62,204 nt of DNA from JAEYKI01 sp036679405 (lineage in GTDB: Bacteria; Bacillota; Clostridia; Christensenellales; Christensenellaceae): positions 1 to 62,204 of the forward strand of contig JAVBVZ010000027.1 of the NCBI GenBank assembly GCA_036679405.1. Reading direction: 5' to 3'. Position numbers and translations under genes: made by a program. The notes beneath the pieces are model-generated. The model was not told the origin of the DNA. It made no database searches and was given only the letters and a program-made list of their open reading frames with translations. Positions 33,569 to 42,371 of this stretch are shown piece after piece; positions within the stretch are counted from its first letter, which is position 1, and each line of letters begins with the position of its first letter.

Positions 33569-35635
33569 TTATCCGCGCATTTCTAATATCACATTCCCAA
33601 ACTCATCGATCTTTGCATCCCATTTTGGATGCACAATCACCGTAGTGATTCTTTCTTCAATAACAGCAGGGCCTACAATTTTATTTCCTGGTTTCAGCTT
33701 GTCCCTGTTATACACAGGCGTATCCGTCCATCCCGATTCTTCAAAATATACCTGACGGCTGCCTTTAATTGTATGAGAAGAATCCTCCGCCTCAAGAGGC
33801 ATCGGATCCAATCCGGATTTCTCCACGCGGCCCACTGCGGTAACACGAAGGTTAATAATTTCAAGCGGCGTATCCGGTGTAGAATAGCTGTACAAGCGCT
33901 CATGTGCAGCATGAAAGGATTTTGCTATTTCTTCAAGATGCCCGTCATTAATCACACAATCACTTGGAATTTCAACAGTCACTTCATGATGTTGTCCCAT
34001 GTAGCGTATATCCAGAAAACGAACCAAATAGGCTCGTTCCTTCTCTATGCCTTCCACTAACAGTTCTTCCATAGCCGTTTCTTCCGTTTTACTGATCAAC
34101 TCGTTAAACGCTTCAAGATCCATCCCCTGAACAAAACTGGTAAAACTCCTCACATGATCCAGCCGAATGTCAGATTCCAACATGCCCAACGCACAGAACA
34201 CAGATGCCGCCATAGGAACAATGACCGTTGTCGAACCCACTTCTTCTGCAATTTTGCATGCATGAATTGAACAGGCGCCGCCTGCACTCACCAATGCATA
34301 TTCTCTTGGATCATATCCCTTTTGAACCGAAACCACACGGGTCGCGTCTGCCATATTCTGATTCACTAATTGGAAAATCCCTGTTGCGGCTTCCTCAAGC
34401 GACATGTTCAGCGGCTCCGCTATATTTTTGATAGTCAGTTTCTTACACTTGTCGTAGTTAACCGCCATTTCTCCACCCAAAAAGAAGTCTTTGTTCAAAT
34501 AGCCTAAAAGCAGATTTGCATCGGTCACAGTTGTCTTTACGCCACCACGATCATAGCAGATCGGCCCGGGATATGAATAGGCCGATTCAGGGCCTACACG
34601 CAACATGCCACCTTCATCCATCCAGGCAACCGAACCACCACCCGAGCCAATAGTATGAATATCAATCATAGGTTTCGCCACACGGTATCCGGAGATTTCT
34701 CCTTCTGTGCTCAGTGTCACATTGCCTCCATTAATCAGTGTGACATCAAACGAAGTCCCACCCATATCCATCAGAATCAAATTTGGACGTTCAATCAGCT
34801 TAGCAAAAAACATTGCTCCAGCCGCTCCGGCGGCCGGTCCAGATAAAAGCGTTGCAGAAGCATGACGAATCGCGGTAGAGGCTGTCATCATGCCCCCGTT
34901 AGAAGCCGTCACATAAAATGCTTTTTTCAGCCCATCGCCTTTTAATTTTTGCTCCAGATTTGTCAGATATACAGTAAGTTTTGGCCCTACATAAGCATTT
35001 GCAACGGTGGTGGACTGACGCTCATATTCCCTTATCTGAGGTAAAACCTCAGAAGAACGCGACACAAAGGCATTCGGCATTTTTTTATTAACAACCGCTT
35101 CAATTTGTTTTTCATGTTCGTCGTTCAAATACGAAAACAGCGTACAGATTGCTACGGCCGTTACGTTTTCTCTGATAAATTCATCACAAATCATTTCTAC
35201 TTCTTTTTCATCCAAAAGTGTAATTTCGTCGCCTTTGTAATCCAAACGTTCTGTAACACCCAAACGTAAATAACGAGGAACAAGCGGCTGCGGATTTTTC
35301 AAAAACAGATCCCATATATTATCTTTATGCGCCCGACGCATTTCAATGGTATCCCGGAATCCTTTCGTCAAAATCAACCCGGTCTTCGCGCCGGTGAGCG
35401 TCAACAGCGTATTTGTTGCCACCGTAGTTCCATGTGCAAAAATTTCTGCATCGTTTAGAAATTCTTCCAAGGATTTCTCAAAAAACGAGGCGGCCTTTTG
35501 TATCACATGATACAAGCCGATAGACTGATCTTCAGGGGTAGACAATTCCTTAAATGTATGGATTGTTCCATTCCCATCAATCACAACACAGTCTGTAAAG
35601 GTGCCTCCAATATCCACTCCAATTTTATGTCCCAT
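33569..35635 (-). CDS. hyuA: hydantoinase A / N-methylhydantoinase, HyuA subunit
   Basis: This is the ATP-binding A subunit that pairs with HyuB, with 688 residues. It starts with the HSP70/actin-like phosphate loop MGHKIGVDIGGTFTDCVV. Further motifs are HGTTVATNTLLTLTGAKTGLILTKGFRD, the ASGG-like segment VTASNGGMMTA, the LMDMGGTSFDVTLI phosphate-2 motif and GSGGGSVAW. GGGAGGAAAC precedes the ATG at 35635. It is the first gene after an unusually long 270-base leader and its own promoter, which shares a 56-bp repeat with the promoter of the carbamoyltransferase gene. It is distinct from the metal-dependent dihydropyrimidinase used in standard purine clusters. Confidence 0.93.
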   Translation of the reverse strand: MGHKIGVDIGGTFTDCVVIDGNGTIHTFKELSTPEDQSIGLYHVIQKAASFFEKSLEEFLNDAEIFAHGTTVATNTLLTLTGAKTGLILTKGFRDTIEMRRAHKDNIWDLFLKNPQPLVPRYLRLGVTERLDYKGDEITLLDEKEVEMICDEFIRENVTAVAICTLFSYLNDEHEKQIEAVVNKKMPNAFVSRSSEVLPQIREYERQSTTVANAYVGPKLTVYLTNLEQKLKGDGLKKAFYVTASNGGMMTASTAIRHASATLLSGPAAGAAGAMFFAKLIERPNLILMDMGGTSFDVTLINGGNVTLSTEGEISGYRVAKPMIDIHTIGSGGGSVAWMDEGGMLRVGPESAYSYPGPICYDRGGVKTTVTDANLLLGYLNKDFFLGGEMAVNYDKCKKLTIKNIAEPLNMSLEEAATGIFQLVNQNMADATRVVSVQKGYDPREYALVSAGGACSIHACKIAEEVGSTTVIVPMAASVFCALGMLESDIRLDHVRSFTSFVQGMDLEAFNELISKTEETAMEELLVEGIEKERAYLVRFLDIRYMGQHHEVTVEIPSDCVINDGHLEEIAKSFHAAHERLYSYSTPDTPLEIINLRVTAVGRVEKSGLDPMPLEAEDSSHTIKGSRQVYFEESGWTDTPVYNRDKLKPGNKIVGPAVIEERITTVIVHPKWDAKIDEFGNVILEMRG

Positions 35636-35908
35636 GTTTCCTCCCAACTTTCCTTTGCCAAAGAGTATACTGAGTCTGGCAATTATTAATATGAATCACA
35701 GTACAACTGGTGCCAAGTCAAGCTTGATCTGTTGTCTGCCTCCATTAGCATCTAAGTTATAGTTTTTGAACCAAAAAACTGCCGCAGGGCACCTTGATTG
35801 ACGGAGGCTCCACAAACCGCGCAATTACAATTTGCTCAAAACGCACATTTTTGTTCATAAAATTTGTTTGCTTTCTTCATAGAATACAAAAAAAAGCATT
35901 TGTGTTTT
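35636..35908 (-). ncRNA. structured 5' leader of hyuA, candidate riboregulator
   Basis: The leader between the promoter and hyuA is about 270 bases and has no ORF of note. On the minus strand four 6-base blocks occur in the order GCCTCC (35803-35808), GGTGCC (35788-35793), GGAGGC (35738-35743) and GGCACC (35709-35714). The first pairs with the third and the second with the fourth, an interleaved pseudoknot-like order or two exclusive states. I do not recognise a known riboswitch class. Confidence 0.35.
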
Positions 35909-35964
35909 ATTTACTACAAAAAGAATACCATTCTACATTCGCTTATGTCAAGGCATTTTTTATG
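35909..35964 (-). promoter_or_regulatory. hyuA promoter, copy B of the 56-bp repeated promoter-operator
   Basis: On the minus strand -35 TTGACA (35946-35951) and -10 TATTCT (35922-35927) are 18 bases apart. Four bases after the -10 box comes the operator half-site GTAGTAAATA. The palindrome AGAAT-N3-ATTCT overlaps the -10 box. The 56 bp match 42315-42370 at 51 positions. Confidence 0.8.
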
Positions 35965-36026
35965 CTTATTTAAAACATTCAGCGGTAGAAACCGATTCCA
36001 TTTTTGTACCCTGTGCAACATTGTTT

Positions 36027-36977
36027 TTATTGCAAGGTAATACAAGTTCCCGTTCTTCCTTCCAGCGCATCTACAGCCTTATAAAGGGAACTGATGACGG
36101 CACGTTTTCCAGGATTGGCTTTTGCAAATTTAACTGCGGCTTCGACCTTCGGCAGCATGGATCCAGGATCAAAATGTCCTTCTTCAATATATTTTTCCGC
36201 TTCTGCAACGCTTATAGAATCCAGATCTACTTGATTCGGCCTTCTGAAATTCAGACAAACTTTTTCCACCTCAGTTAAAATAAGCAATACATCTGCATCT
36301 ATGCTCTCTGCCAATAACTCTGCCGCAAAATCCTTATCAATAACGGCCGCAACTCCCTGAAGAGTACCATCCTCACACCGGACCACCGGTATGCCACCAC
36401 CACCACAAGTAATAATGACTGTTGTATCCCAAAGACGCTTGATGCTTTCCAACTCAACGATTTCAGTAGGAATAGGCGAGGCTATCAGGCGCCGCCATCC
36501 ACGCCCCGCATCTTCTTTCATAACCCATCCTTTTTCTTCCATAAGCTGTTTTGCTTCCTGCTCAGAATAAAACGCCCCTATCGGTTTAGTAGGATTTTTA
36601 AAACCCGGATCATTCGCAGATACCACCATCTGCGTCACCAAGGTAACCACATCAACATAATCTTTATCCATATTATGCAAAGCTTCTTTCATTCCCTGCT
36701 GAATATGGTAACCTATATACCCTTGGCTCATTGCACCGCAAACATCAAAGGGCATTGCCGGTGTAACATTTTTAGCGGTTTCACTCGCTAACAATATACG
36801 GCCTACCTGCGGACCATTGCCATGAACTATGATTGTTTCATAATCTGCTTTTTCCATCTCGGCAATATATTCGCAAGTTTTCTTAATAATCTGAAGCTGT
36901 CTCTCCGCAGTGGCCGGACCGTTTGTTTCCTGCAAGGCGTTGCCGCCCAAAGCCACTACGATGCGTCCTTTACTCAT
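36027..36977 (-). CDS. carbamate kinase (ArcC/YqeA-like)
   Basis: This 316-residue enzyme transfers phosphate from carbamoyl phosphate to ADP, giving ATP, ammonia and CO2. Motifs are VVALGGNALQ at the N-terminus, the HGNGPQVGRIL segment, TCGGGGIPVV and VIDKDFAAELLAESIDADVLLILTEV. The length is normal. The start at 36977 follows GGAGGAAAAATT; an upstream in-frame extension is not supported. Together with the carbamoyltransferase at 41048 it forms the energy-conserving end of ureide degradation: N-carbamoyl compound to carbamoyl phosphate to ATP. yqeA has the same role in purine clusters. It ends 63 bases before promoter copy B, so hyuA can be expressed separately. Confidence 0.95.
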   Translation of the reverse strand: MSKGRIVVALGGNALQETNGPATAERQLQIIKKTCEYIAEMEKADYETIIVHGNGPQVGRILLASETAKNVTPAMPFDVCGAMSQGYIGYHIQQGMKEALHNMDKDYVDVVTLVTQMVVSANDPGFKNPTKPIGAFYSEQEAKQLMEEKGWVMKEDAGRGWRRLIASPIPTEIVELESIKRLWDTTVIITCGGGGIPVVRCEDGTLQGVAAVIDKDFAAELLAESIDADVLLILTEVEKVCLNFRRPNQVDLDSISVAEAEKYIEEGHFDPGSMLPKVEAAVKFAKANPGKRAVISSLYKAVDALEGRTGTCITLQ

Positions 36978-37113
36978 AATTTTTCCTCCAAATTTGTCCG
37001 CCGGGTTTCTTGCTTTTCTTCTTCCCCATTGCAACAAAGAAGATACACACGAGGCCGCAGCGATAATATCTAATATCTTTTAATATCTTTTTTGTACGTT
37101 AATGTCTTTCCAA

Positions 37114-40100
37114 TCAATCGACTTTCAACACGCCTTCATTCACCAATTGCCCAAACCAGGTACATAAAGGCACATCGGCAAAGCACATTTCGCCGAAAGC
37201 CGGCGCTTTTTCATCCGCCGGAAACAGATGGGCTTTACCATCTTCGGTCGCATATCCATCTCGATAGCGGACCGGGCCATCCGCTAAAAACATTTCATTA
37301 TTAACAAGGCACGTCCGGTAAATCGGGAAAGCCTTTGAAATAGATTTCTGTATATCTTCAAGTGCCCGCAACGCCACCCCGCCTGCGGCAACAACAAAAT
37401 CATCCAAAACCCTCCAGCCATCTCTTCCTGATGGTACAGAAAAAATCCGGTTTATTTTTTGGACCCGTCCTTCGCCGCTACAATAAGTGCCGTCAAAGGA
37501 CCCATATCCCGGCATGGGCAAAAATACGTCCGCCGTCCTAAATCCGGGGCCTTTGGCGCTGTCCATCAAAACCACATAATCCAGCATCCCTGCAATTGAT
37601 TCATCCGGTATAAACTGTTCTGCCATCACCATTCCCTTGATCTTCCCACTTTGTATATCACTTGACAGGCATGACATGTCCTTGCGAATACCCATTAAGG
37701 AGACCGTTTGGGTATTGTTATGTTGCAGCATCTGAATAACGCCACAGCTTGAACGTCCAATCTTACCACAAATCACCGCAAGTTCGCATACCAAACGCGC
37801 TGTCTCTGCTGAGGCGCGCTCACGGTCGATCATAATCATAGCAGTCTTGGCATCACGATAATCTTTAGCAAAATCGCTGGCCTCCTTACTTGGGACTATG
37901 TCTTTTAACGATACTTTCAAATCCTCAAATCCGGTCGCATTTGAAGGTATGCAACCGCTATCAATACAGTCCTTTAACATCTCTTTTAAAAAACGGGTGT
38001 CATCCTCCATAATAGCCCTGCGATCCGCTATAAAATTGAAACCATTCCATCCGTCAGCAGCGGCAACCAGCAGCTTGGCACCATGACCATATTTAGCTTG
38101 CTGAACCGGCAAGGCCAACATTGCATAATAAGATGGCACATCTGCCGCTACTACCAACACACAGTCTGTGTTTGCCAACTCCTGATATGTATTTGTGCTG
38201 CAATCAAGCCCGAAAATTTCTTCTACGCCACCATTGTAAATGTTGGCACTGTATACGTTTTTCGTGCCCAGAGCTTCAGCCAACCGCAGTGCTTCAAATA
38301 TTTCCTCGTCTGTCATGCGGTCAGCAATAAGTACACCTACAGAATCTTTTCCGTATTGATTTTGGACTTTCTTAATGCCATTCATGGCCACTTCAAAAGC
38401 CTGGTTCCACTCCACGGAAAACAAATCATCTTTTTTCCGAACCAAAGGATCTGTAAGCCCCCGGTCGCCCATAGCAGTATGCCATCCAAAGCGACCATGA
38501 ACACACAAAACATTGGCATCCAGATTTCCTCCCCAAACCGGACTTACGCGAATAGGTTTGTCTCCGTAATGATGCACCTCTACCGGACAGGCCACACCAC
38601 AATAATTGCAGACACTCTTATCAACCTCAGGATGAAGAGGAACAGATTTCATCCGTGGGTTCTGTTCAGAAAGTGCGCCAACCGGACAATGTTCCACACA
38701 TTGGCCGCAACTGACACAATAAGCTTCTGGCAGCGTACCGCCTCCCGCAATACGCACAACGCCATCTTCACCCATTTCCCAACATCCGTATCCCATAATC
38801 TCCTTGCAAACCCGAACGCACAAGCCGCAAGCAATGCATTTCTTCGAATCGCGAAAGATATATGGCTGACGGCGATCTATAGGCTCATAAGGAGCGGCTA
38901 CGTCTTTCCGGAACGGCACACCGTATTTTTCAACATAAGAGAGAAGCTTACATTCATAAACATCCAGGCAACCGCATTCCAAGCAACGCGCCCCTTCTGC
39001 CATGGCCTGCTCCACTGTAAACGCACCGGCACTTTCCCTGAAATTACGCTTTCTTTCTTCTTTACTGAGAGCCGGAAGGACGTGGCGCTCTGCTTTTTCG
39101 GCATAAGAAAAAGCAGAGGACGTCAAATCTTTTTGCTCCGCATAATACTGTTTTTTTTGAGCATACCGGATGCCCTGTAAATATTTACTAATGACTTCTG
39201 CGGCCTTCTGCCCATCGGCAACGGCCTCAACCGCCAAACCAGTCCCCTTTACTGCGTCCCCGCCGGCAAACACTCCGGGCATTGACGTCTCAAGATTCAC
39301 GCTAGTCTGAATGCCCCCCCACTTGTTTACGTCCACTGGCATCTCTTTGTCGACCTGTTGCCCAATAGCAACAACCAAATTATCGCAGAAAAAATCTTCA
39401 AATTCTCCAAAAACAGGTACAGGGCAACGGCGTCCCGACTCATCCGGATCACCCAATTTCATAACCTGTGATTTAATAATAAGACCTGTTTTTGAAGGTA
39501 TTATCTTTACAGGGTTCAAAAGGAAACGCATCTGAACGCCTTCCATCTCGGCCTCATCCACTTCCTCTTCACGGGCTGGCATTTCATCACAACCACGACG
39601 ATAAAGCAAAGTCACTCTTTCAACCCCAGGCAGCCGGATTGCCGTACGTGCAGAATCTATAGCCGTGTCTCCACCGCCAATGACCACCACATGTGCGCCC
39701 AGACCGATGGCCTCGCCAACAGCTGTTTTTATAAGCAAATCCAGTCCACTCATGACCTGAGGAAGTTCTTCTCCGGGAATATGAAGCGCCGATGCCTGCC
39801 AAGCTCCTATCCCAATAAATACGGCATCATAATCTGTCTTGATCCTTTCGAAAAGCTCATTTTGAACTCTACAACCGCATTTGATATCAACACCAATTGA
39901 TTCAATAACAGCAATCTCTTTATCCAACACCGCTTTAGGCAACCGAAACTCTGGAATACCGTAGCGCAACATGCCTCCGGCTTTTGCCATTGATTCAAAA
40001 ACAGTAACTTTATGCCCAGCTATTGTAAGCAGCCAAGCAGCCGTCAGACCCGCCGGCCCACCTCCGATAACAGCTACTGTTTTACCGCTTGAATCTGCTA

Positions 40101-40656
40101 TTTGGGGCAGATATGGTTTTTCTTTTTCCAGATCCATATCGCCAACAAAACGTTTTAGAGCAGCCAAAGCAACCGGGCCCTCTAACAATCCGCGCCGACA
40201 AACTTCTTCACAAGGATGAGGACAAATCCGTCCCAATGAGGCCGGTATCGGGTAAGACTGTTTGAGTAAACGTATAGCTTCATCAAAAAAACCTTCTGCG
40301 ATAAGGCCTGCATATCCCTGACAATCGCTCCCGGCAGGACATGCTTTTTTACAGGGAGCAATACAATCTCCTCTGTGGCTGGCCAATATCTTATCGAGAG
40401 CAGCTCGGCGCAATTCATCCAATTTCTCCCCTTGCGTCACTACAGTCATCCCCGCAAAAGCAGGAGTCTCACAAGCTTTGACCGGAGCAGCTCCGTTCAC
40501 ATGAACCATACACAGGCCGCAATTAGTTCCCGGCGACAGTTTTATATCATGACAGAGCCTGGGGATTTCTATTCCGGCAGCTAACGCAACATTTAATACT
40601 GTCTGCCCTTCTTCGGTTTCAATTGTCTTTCCATCAATTTTAATTTTAATACGCAC
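37114..40656 (-). CDS. large multidomain iron-sulfur flavoprotein: ferredoxin + GltD-like + NuoG-like domains
   Basis: This 1180-residue fusion has an N-terminal NuoG-type [2Fe-2S] ferredoxin (CHDIKLSPGTNCGLC, residues 1-75 roughly), a GltD/PreT-like part with Cys-rich entry (CIAPCKKACP, CPHPCEEVC), FAD fold VAVIGGGPAGLTAAWLL and NAD(P)H fold VVVIGGGDTAIDSARTA (about 90-520), paired [4Fe-4S] sites (CIACGLCVRVC, CVSCGQCVEHC), then a molybdopterin-oxidoreductase-like domain opening with CNYCGVACPVEV (about 730-1140). In that domain the place of the metal-ligand Cys/Sec reads ADRMTDEE, so it resembles structural NuoG rather than an active formate dehydrogenase. The GTG at 40656 after AAGGAAG is the chosen start. 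It is probably the electron hub of the cluster and the PreT-equivalent partner of the PreA-like protein. Confidence 0.85.
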   Translation of the reverse strand: MRIKIKIDGKTIETEEGQTVLNVALAAGIEIPRLCHDIKLSPGTNCGLCMVHVNGAAPVKACETPAFAGMTVVTQGEKLDELRRAALDKILASHRGDCIAPCKKACPAGSDCQGYAGLIAEGFFDEAIRLLKQSYPIPASLGRICPHPCEEVCRRGLLEGPVALAALKRFVGDMDLEKEKPYLPQIADSSGKTVAVIGGGPAGLTAAWLLTIAGHKVTVFESMAKAGGMLRYGIPEFRLPKAVLDKEIAVIESIGVDIKCGCRVQNELFERIKTDYDAVFIGIGAWQASALHIPGEELPQVMSGLDLLIKTAVGEAIGLGAHVVVIGGGDTAIDSARTAIRLPGVERVTLLYRRGCDEMPAREEEVDEAEMEGVQMRFLLNPVKIIPSKTGLIIKSQVMKLGDPDESGRRCPVPVFGEFEDFFCDNLVVAIGQQVDKEMPVDVNKWGGIQTSVNLETSMPGVFAGGDAVKGTGLAVEAVADGQKAAEVISKYLQGIRYAQKKQYYAEQKDLTSSAFSYAEKAERHVLPALSKEERKRNFRESAGAFTVEQAMAEGARCLECGCLDVYECKLLSYVEKYGVPFRKDVAAPYEPIDRRQPYIFRDSKKCIACGLCVRVCKEIMGYGCWEMGEDGVVRIAGGGTLPEAYCVSCGQCVEHCPVGALSEQNPRMKSVPLHPEVDKSVCNYCGVACPVEVHHYGDKPIRVSPVWGGNLDANVLCVHGRFGWHTAMGDRGLTDPLVRKKDDLFSVEWNQAFEVAMNGIKKVQNQYGKDSVGVLIADRMTDEEIFEALRLAEALGTKNVYSANIYNGGVEEIFGLDCSTNTYQELANTDCVLVVAADVPSYYAMLALPVQQAKYGHGAKLLVAAADGWNGFNFIADRRAIMEDDTRFLKEMLKDCIDSGCIPSNATGFEDLKVSLKDIVPSKEASDFAKDYRDAKTAMIMIDRERASAETARLVCELAVICGKIGRSSCGVIQMLQHNNTQTVSLMGIRKDMSCLSSDIQSGKIKGMVMAEQFIPDESIAGMLDYVVLMDSAKGPGFRTADVFLPMPGYGSFDGTYCSGEGRVQKINRIFSVPSGRDGWRVLDDFVVAAGGVALRALEDIQKSISKAFPIYRTCLVNNEMFLADGPVRYRDGYATEDGKAHLFPADEKAPAFGEMCFADVPLCTWFGQLVNEGVLKVD

Positions 40657-41047
40657 AATACGCTTCCTTCCTATTGAACGCCCGGGCATCGACTTCAAAA
40701 AACGATGTGCATCAAGCCCAGTAATACGGCTAATATATAAACTTAAGGCATGTCTTTTTTTGAACAAAGGGAACAAAAAGACTGCCCCGAACCAAGCAAG
40801 TACCGTCAACCACCTGAGGTAGCCCCCTGTACAATGAATGTATCGGAAAATATATTTTTTTTATTCGTGCGTTTTCTTATAATGCTCTCAAAACCCATAT
40901 CGCTTAACCCAAAGGATTCCGGAAGAGCATGCCATTGCTCTTCCGGTCCCTAAGATAACGATAGAATCAGTTCATGTTCCATGCCACACACGGTGCTATT
41001 TTGCTCACACCTTTTCGTTACCTTTATTTGTCTGATGTTTAATGATT
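40657..41047 (-). other. gene-free gap with an 11-bp hairpin (40919-40946)
   Basis: The 391-bp gap between the carbamoyltransferase and the large fusion gene has one clear element: CCGGAAGAGCA and TGCTCTTCCGG form a perfect 11-bp stem with a 6-base loop, 102 bases after the carbamoyltransferase stop on the minus strand. It lacks a T tail, so partial termination or RNA processing is possible. I see no gene and no convincing second promoter here. Confidence 0.55.
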
Positions 41048-42040
41048 TTAAGCCATCAATAAAGCTAACAATGCTTTAATGGTATGCATACGGTTTTCAG
41101 CCTCATCAAAAATAATAGAATTCGGGCCATCCAAAACGCCGTCTGTAACTTCTTCTCCGCGGGCAGCGGGCAAGCAGTGCATAACCTTGACCCGTTTTGG
41201 TGCCGAGCTTACAACCTTCTCATCTACGCGCCAATGTTTAAGCGTCTGTTTGTATGCTGCAAATTCCGGATTGCCCCGATACCCCGTCTCAGGCCCTTCT
41301 GCAAATATTTCAGGAGAAACCCATCCATATATATTAATAAAATCAGCATCTTTGGTTGCTTCTTCATAAGAATGAACGATTTCAATTTTGTTTCCCACAA
41401 TACCCTGTCCATCCATTGCTTCTTTAATATAACGCGGATCAGGGTCCATACCTTCCGGACAGGCAATGGAAACGTCAAAGCCAAGTCTCGTTGCCATAGC
41501 CAAGGTTGAATTTGTCAGCCCAGCCGGTGGATTCAGTTCACCATAGCCCCAACAAAAAGCCACTTTTGCGCCTTTTACACTGCCGCCGCCATACTCTTGC
41601 ATTGTCATAATGTCCGCAAAAGCCTGTGTCGGATGTTCAACCGGGCAAGAAGCATTGATCACCGGAACCGTTGCAAGCGAAGCTGTCTCTTCCAAAAGTT
41701 CACGGGTAACCGGACGATGTGCAATACCATGGACATAGCGAGTCAATGTTTTAACGGTATCATGCCAGTTTTCCGCACCGGCACTTCCTGACCAAATACG
41801 ATTTTTATCCAGCCACAGCATATGTCCACCCAAAGCAGTCATCGCAGTTTCAAACGAACAACTGGTGCGTGTAGACTGCGTATTAAAAACGCCGGCCAAG
41901 CTCTTTCCACGAAGATATTCGTGCAGCTCCCCACTGCGCCATTTCCGTTTGAAATCATGGGATACGTTGAGTATGAATTCAATTTCGTCAGTCGTAAGTT
42001 CATTGATGCCTAAAATGCTTTTACCTTTTAACGTTCTCAT
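41048..42040 (-). CDS. carbamoyltransferase of the OTC / YgeW family
   Basis: This 330-residue aspartate/ornithine carbamoyltransferase-fold enzyme has the carbamoyl-phosphate loop STRTSCSFE, the HRPVTRELLE region, HPTQAFADI and the second-substrate loop HCLPAARGEEVTDGV. In catabolic use such enzymes cleave an N-carbamoyl compound with phosphate to carbamoyl phosphate plus an amine. ygeW is a standard member of anaerobic purine-degradation clusters; this protein is shorter than YgeW (about 395), so putrescine or ornithine carbamoyltransferase subtypes are also possible. AGGAGG precedes the ATG. It is the first gene of the minus-strand cluster, under the operator-bearing promoter at 42314. Confidence 0.9.
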   Translation of the reverse strand: MRTLKGKSILGINELTTDEIEFILNVSHDFKRKWRSGELHEYLRGKSLAGVFNTQSTRTSCSFETAMTALGGHMLWLDKNRIWSGSAGAENWHDTVKTLTRYVHGIAHRPVTRELLEETASLATVPVINASCPVEHPTQAFADIMTMQEYGGGSVKGAKVAFCWGYGELNPPAGLTNSTLAMATRLGFDVSIACPEGMDPDPRYIKEAMDGQGIVGNKIEIVHSYEEATKDADFINIYGWVSPEIFAEGPETGYRGNPEFAAYKQTLKHWRVDEKVVSSAPKRVKVMHCLPAARGEEVTDGVLDGPNSIIFDEAENRMHTIKALLALLMA

Positions 42041-42313
42041 TGTTTACCTCCTCAGATTCGTTTTTATTACAAATATGATTACTGAACAACTTTATTGACT
42101 TGATTCTTTATTCGAATAATTTTGTTAAAGTACCGGCTAATCTGCACCGAATAAGAATGCTGCCAATCCGAGCTCCGTTCCGCCGCCATTGGCACGCAAT
42201 TATTTGATTGGAACAAAACACTCTGGTTTAACAGGTATAGAATTGTTGTTGTTTCAAAGACTACACCTCAGCTTCATCCCACAAAAAAGGATGCTGCCCC
42301 CACTTTGTTGTTC
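42041..42313 (-). ncRNA. long structured 5' leader of the carbamoyltransferase operon
   Basis: About 270 bases separate the promoter from the start codon. On the minus strand TGCCAAT and ATTGGCA (42161-42167 with 42188-42194) close a 20-base GC-rich loop. Upstream, near 42265-42295, a second hairpin has CATCC/GGATG inside CAGC/GCTG. There is no ORF of note and no known riboswitch signature. Two long leaders behind copies of one promoter suggest post-initiation control. Confidence 0.3.
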
Positions 42314-42370
42314 TATTTACTACAAAAAGAATATCATTCTACATTCCATTATGTCAAGTCATTTTTTGTG
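42314..42370 (-). promoter_or_regulatory. carbamoyltransferase operon promoter, copy A of the 56-bp repeat
   Basis: On the minus strand -35 TTGACA (42352-42357), 18-base spacer and -10 TATTCT (42328-42333) are followed after four bases by the half-site GTAGTAAATA (42314-42323). AGAATGATATTCT is a perfect palindrome across the -10 box. Its -35 box lies back to back with that of the glycerate kinase promoter, 14 bp apart. Confidence 0.82.
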
Positions 42371-42371
42371 G

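Noticed and set aside
38083..39180. 365-codon plus-strand frame inside the large fusion gene
   Set aside because: It is antisense to a conserved iron-sulfur flavoprotein and shows no domain; it is an open shadow frame.
37114..40656. Annotation as formate dehydrogenase
   Set aside because: The molybdopterin-like domain lacks the Cys/Sec ligand and resembles NuoG, and the protein is dominated by ferredoxin and GltD-like domains.
35909..42370. The 56-bp repeat as a mobile element or CRISPR repeat
   Set aside because: There are only two copies, both holding a complete promoter in the same orientation to a gene. No spacers, no terminal repeats and no transposase are seen.
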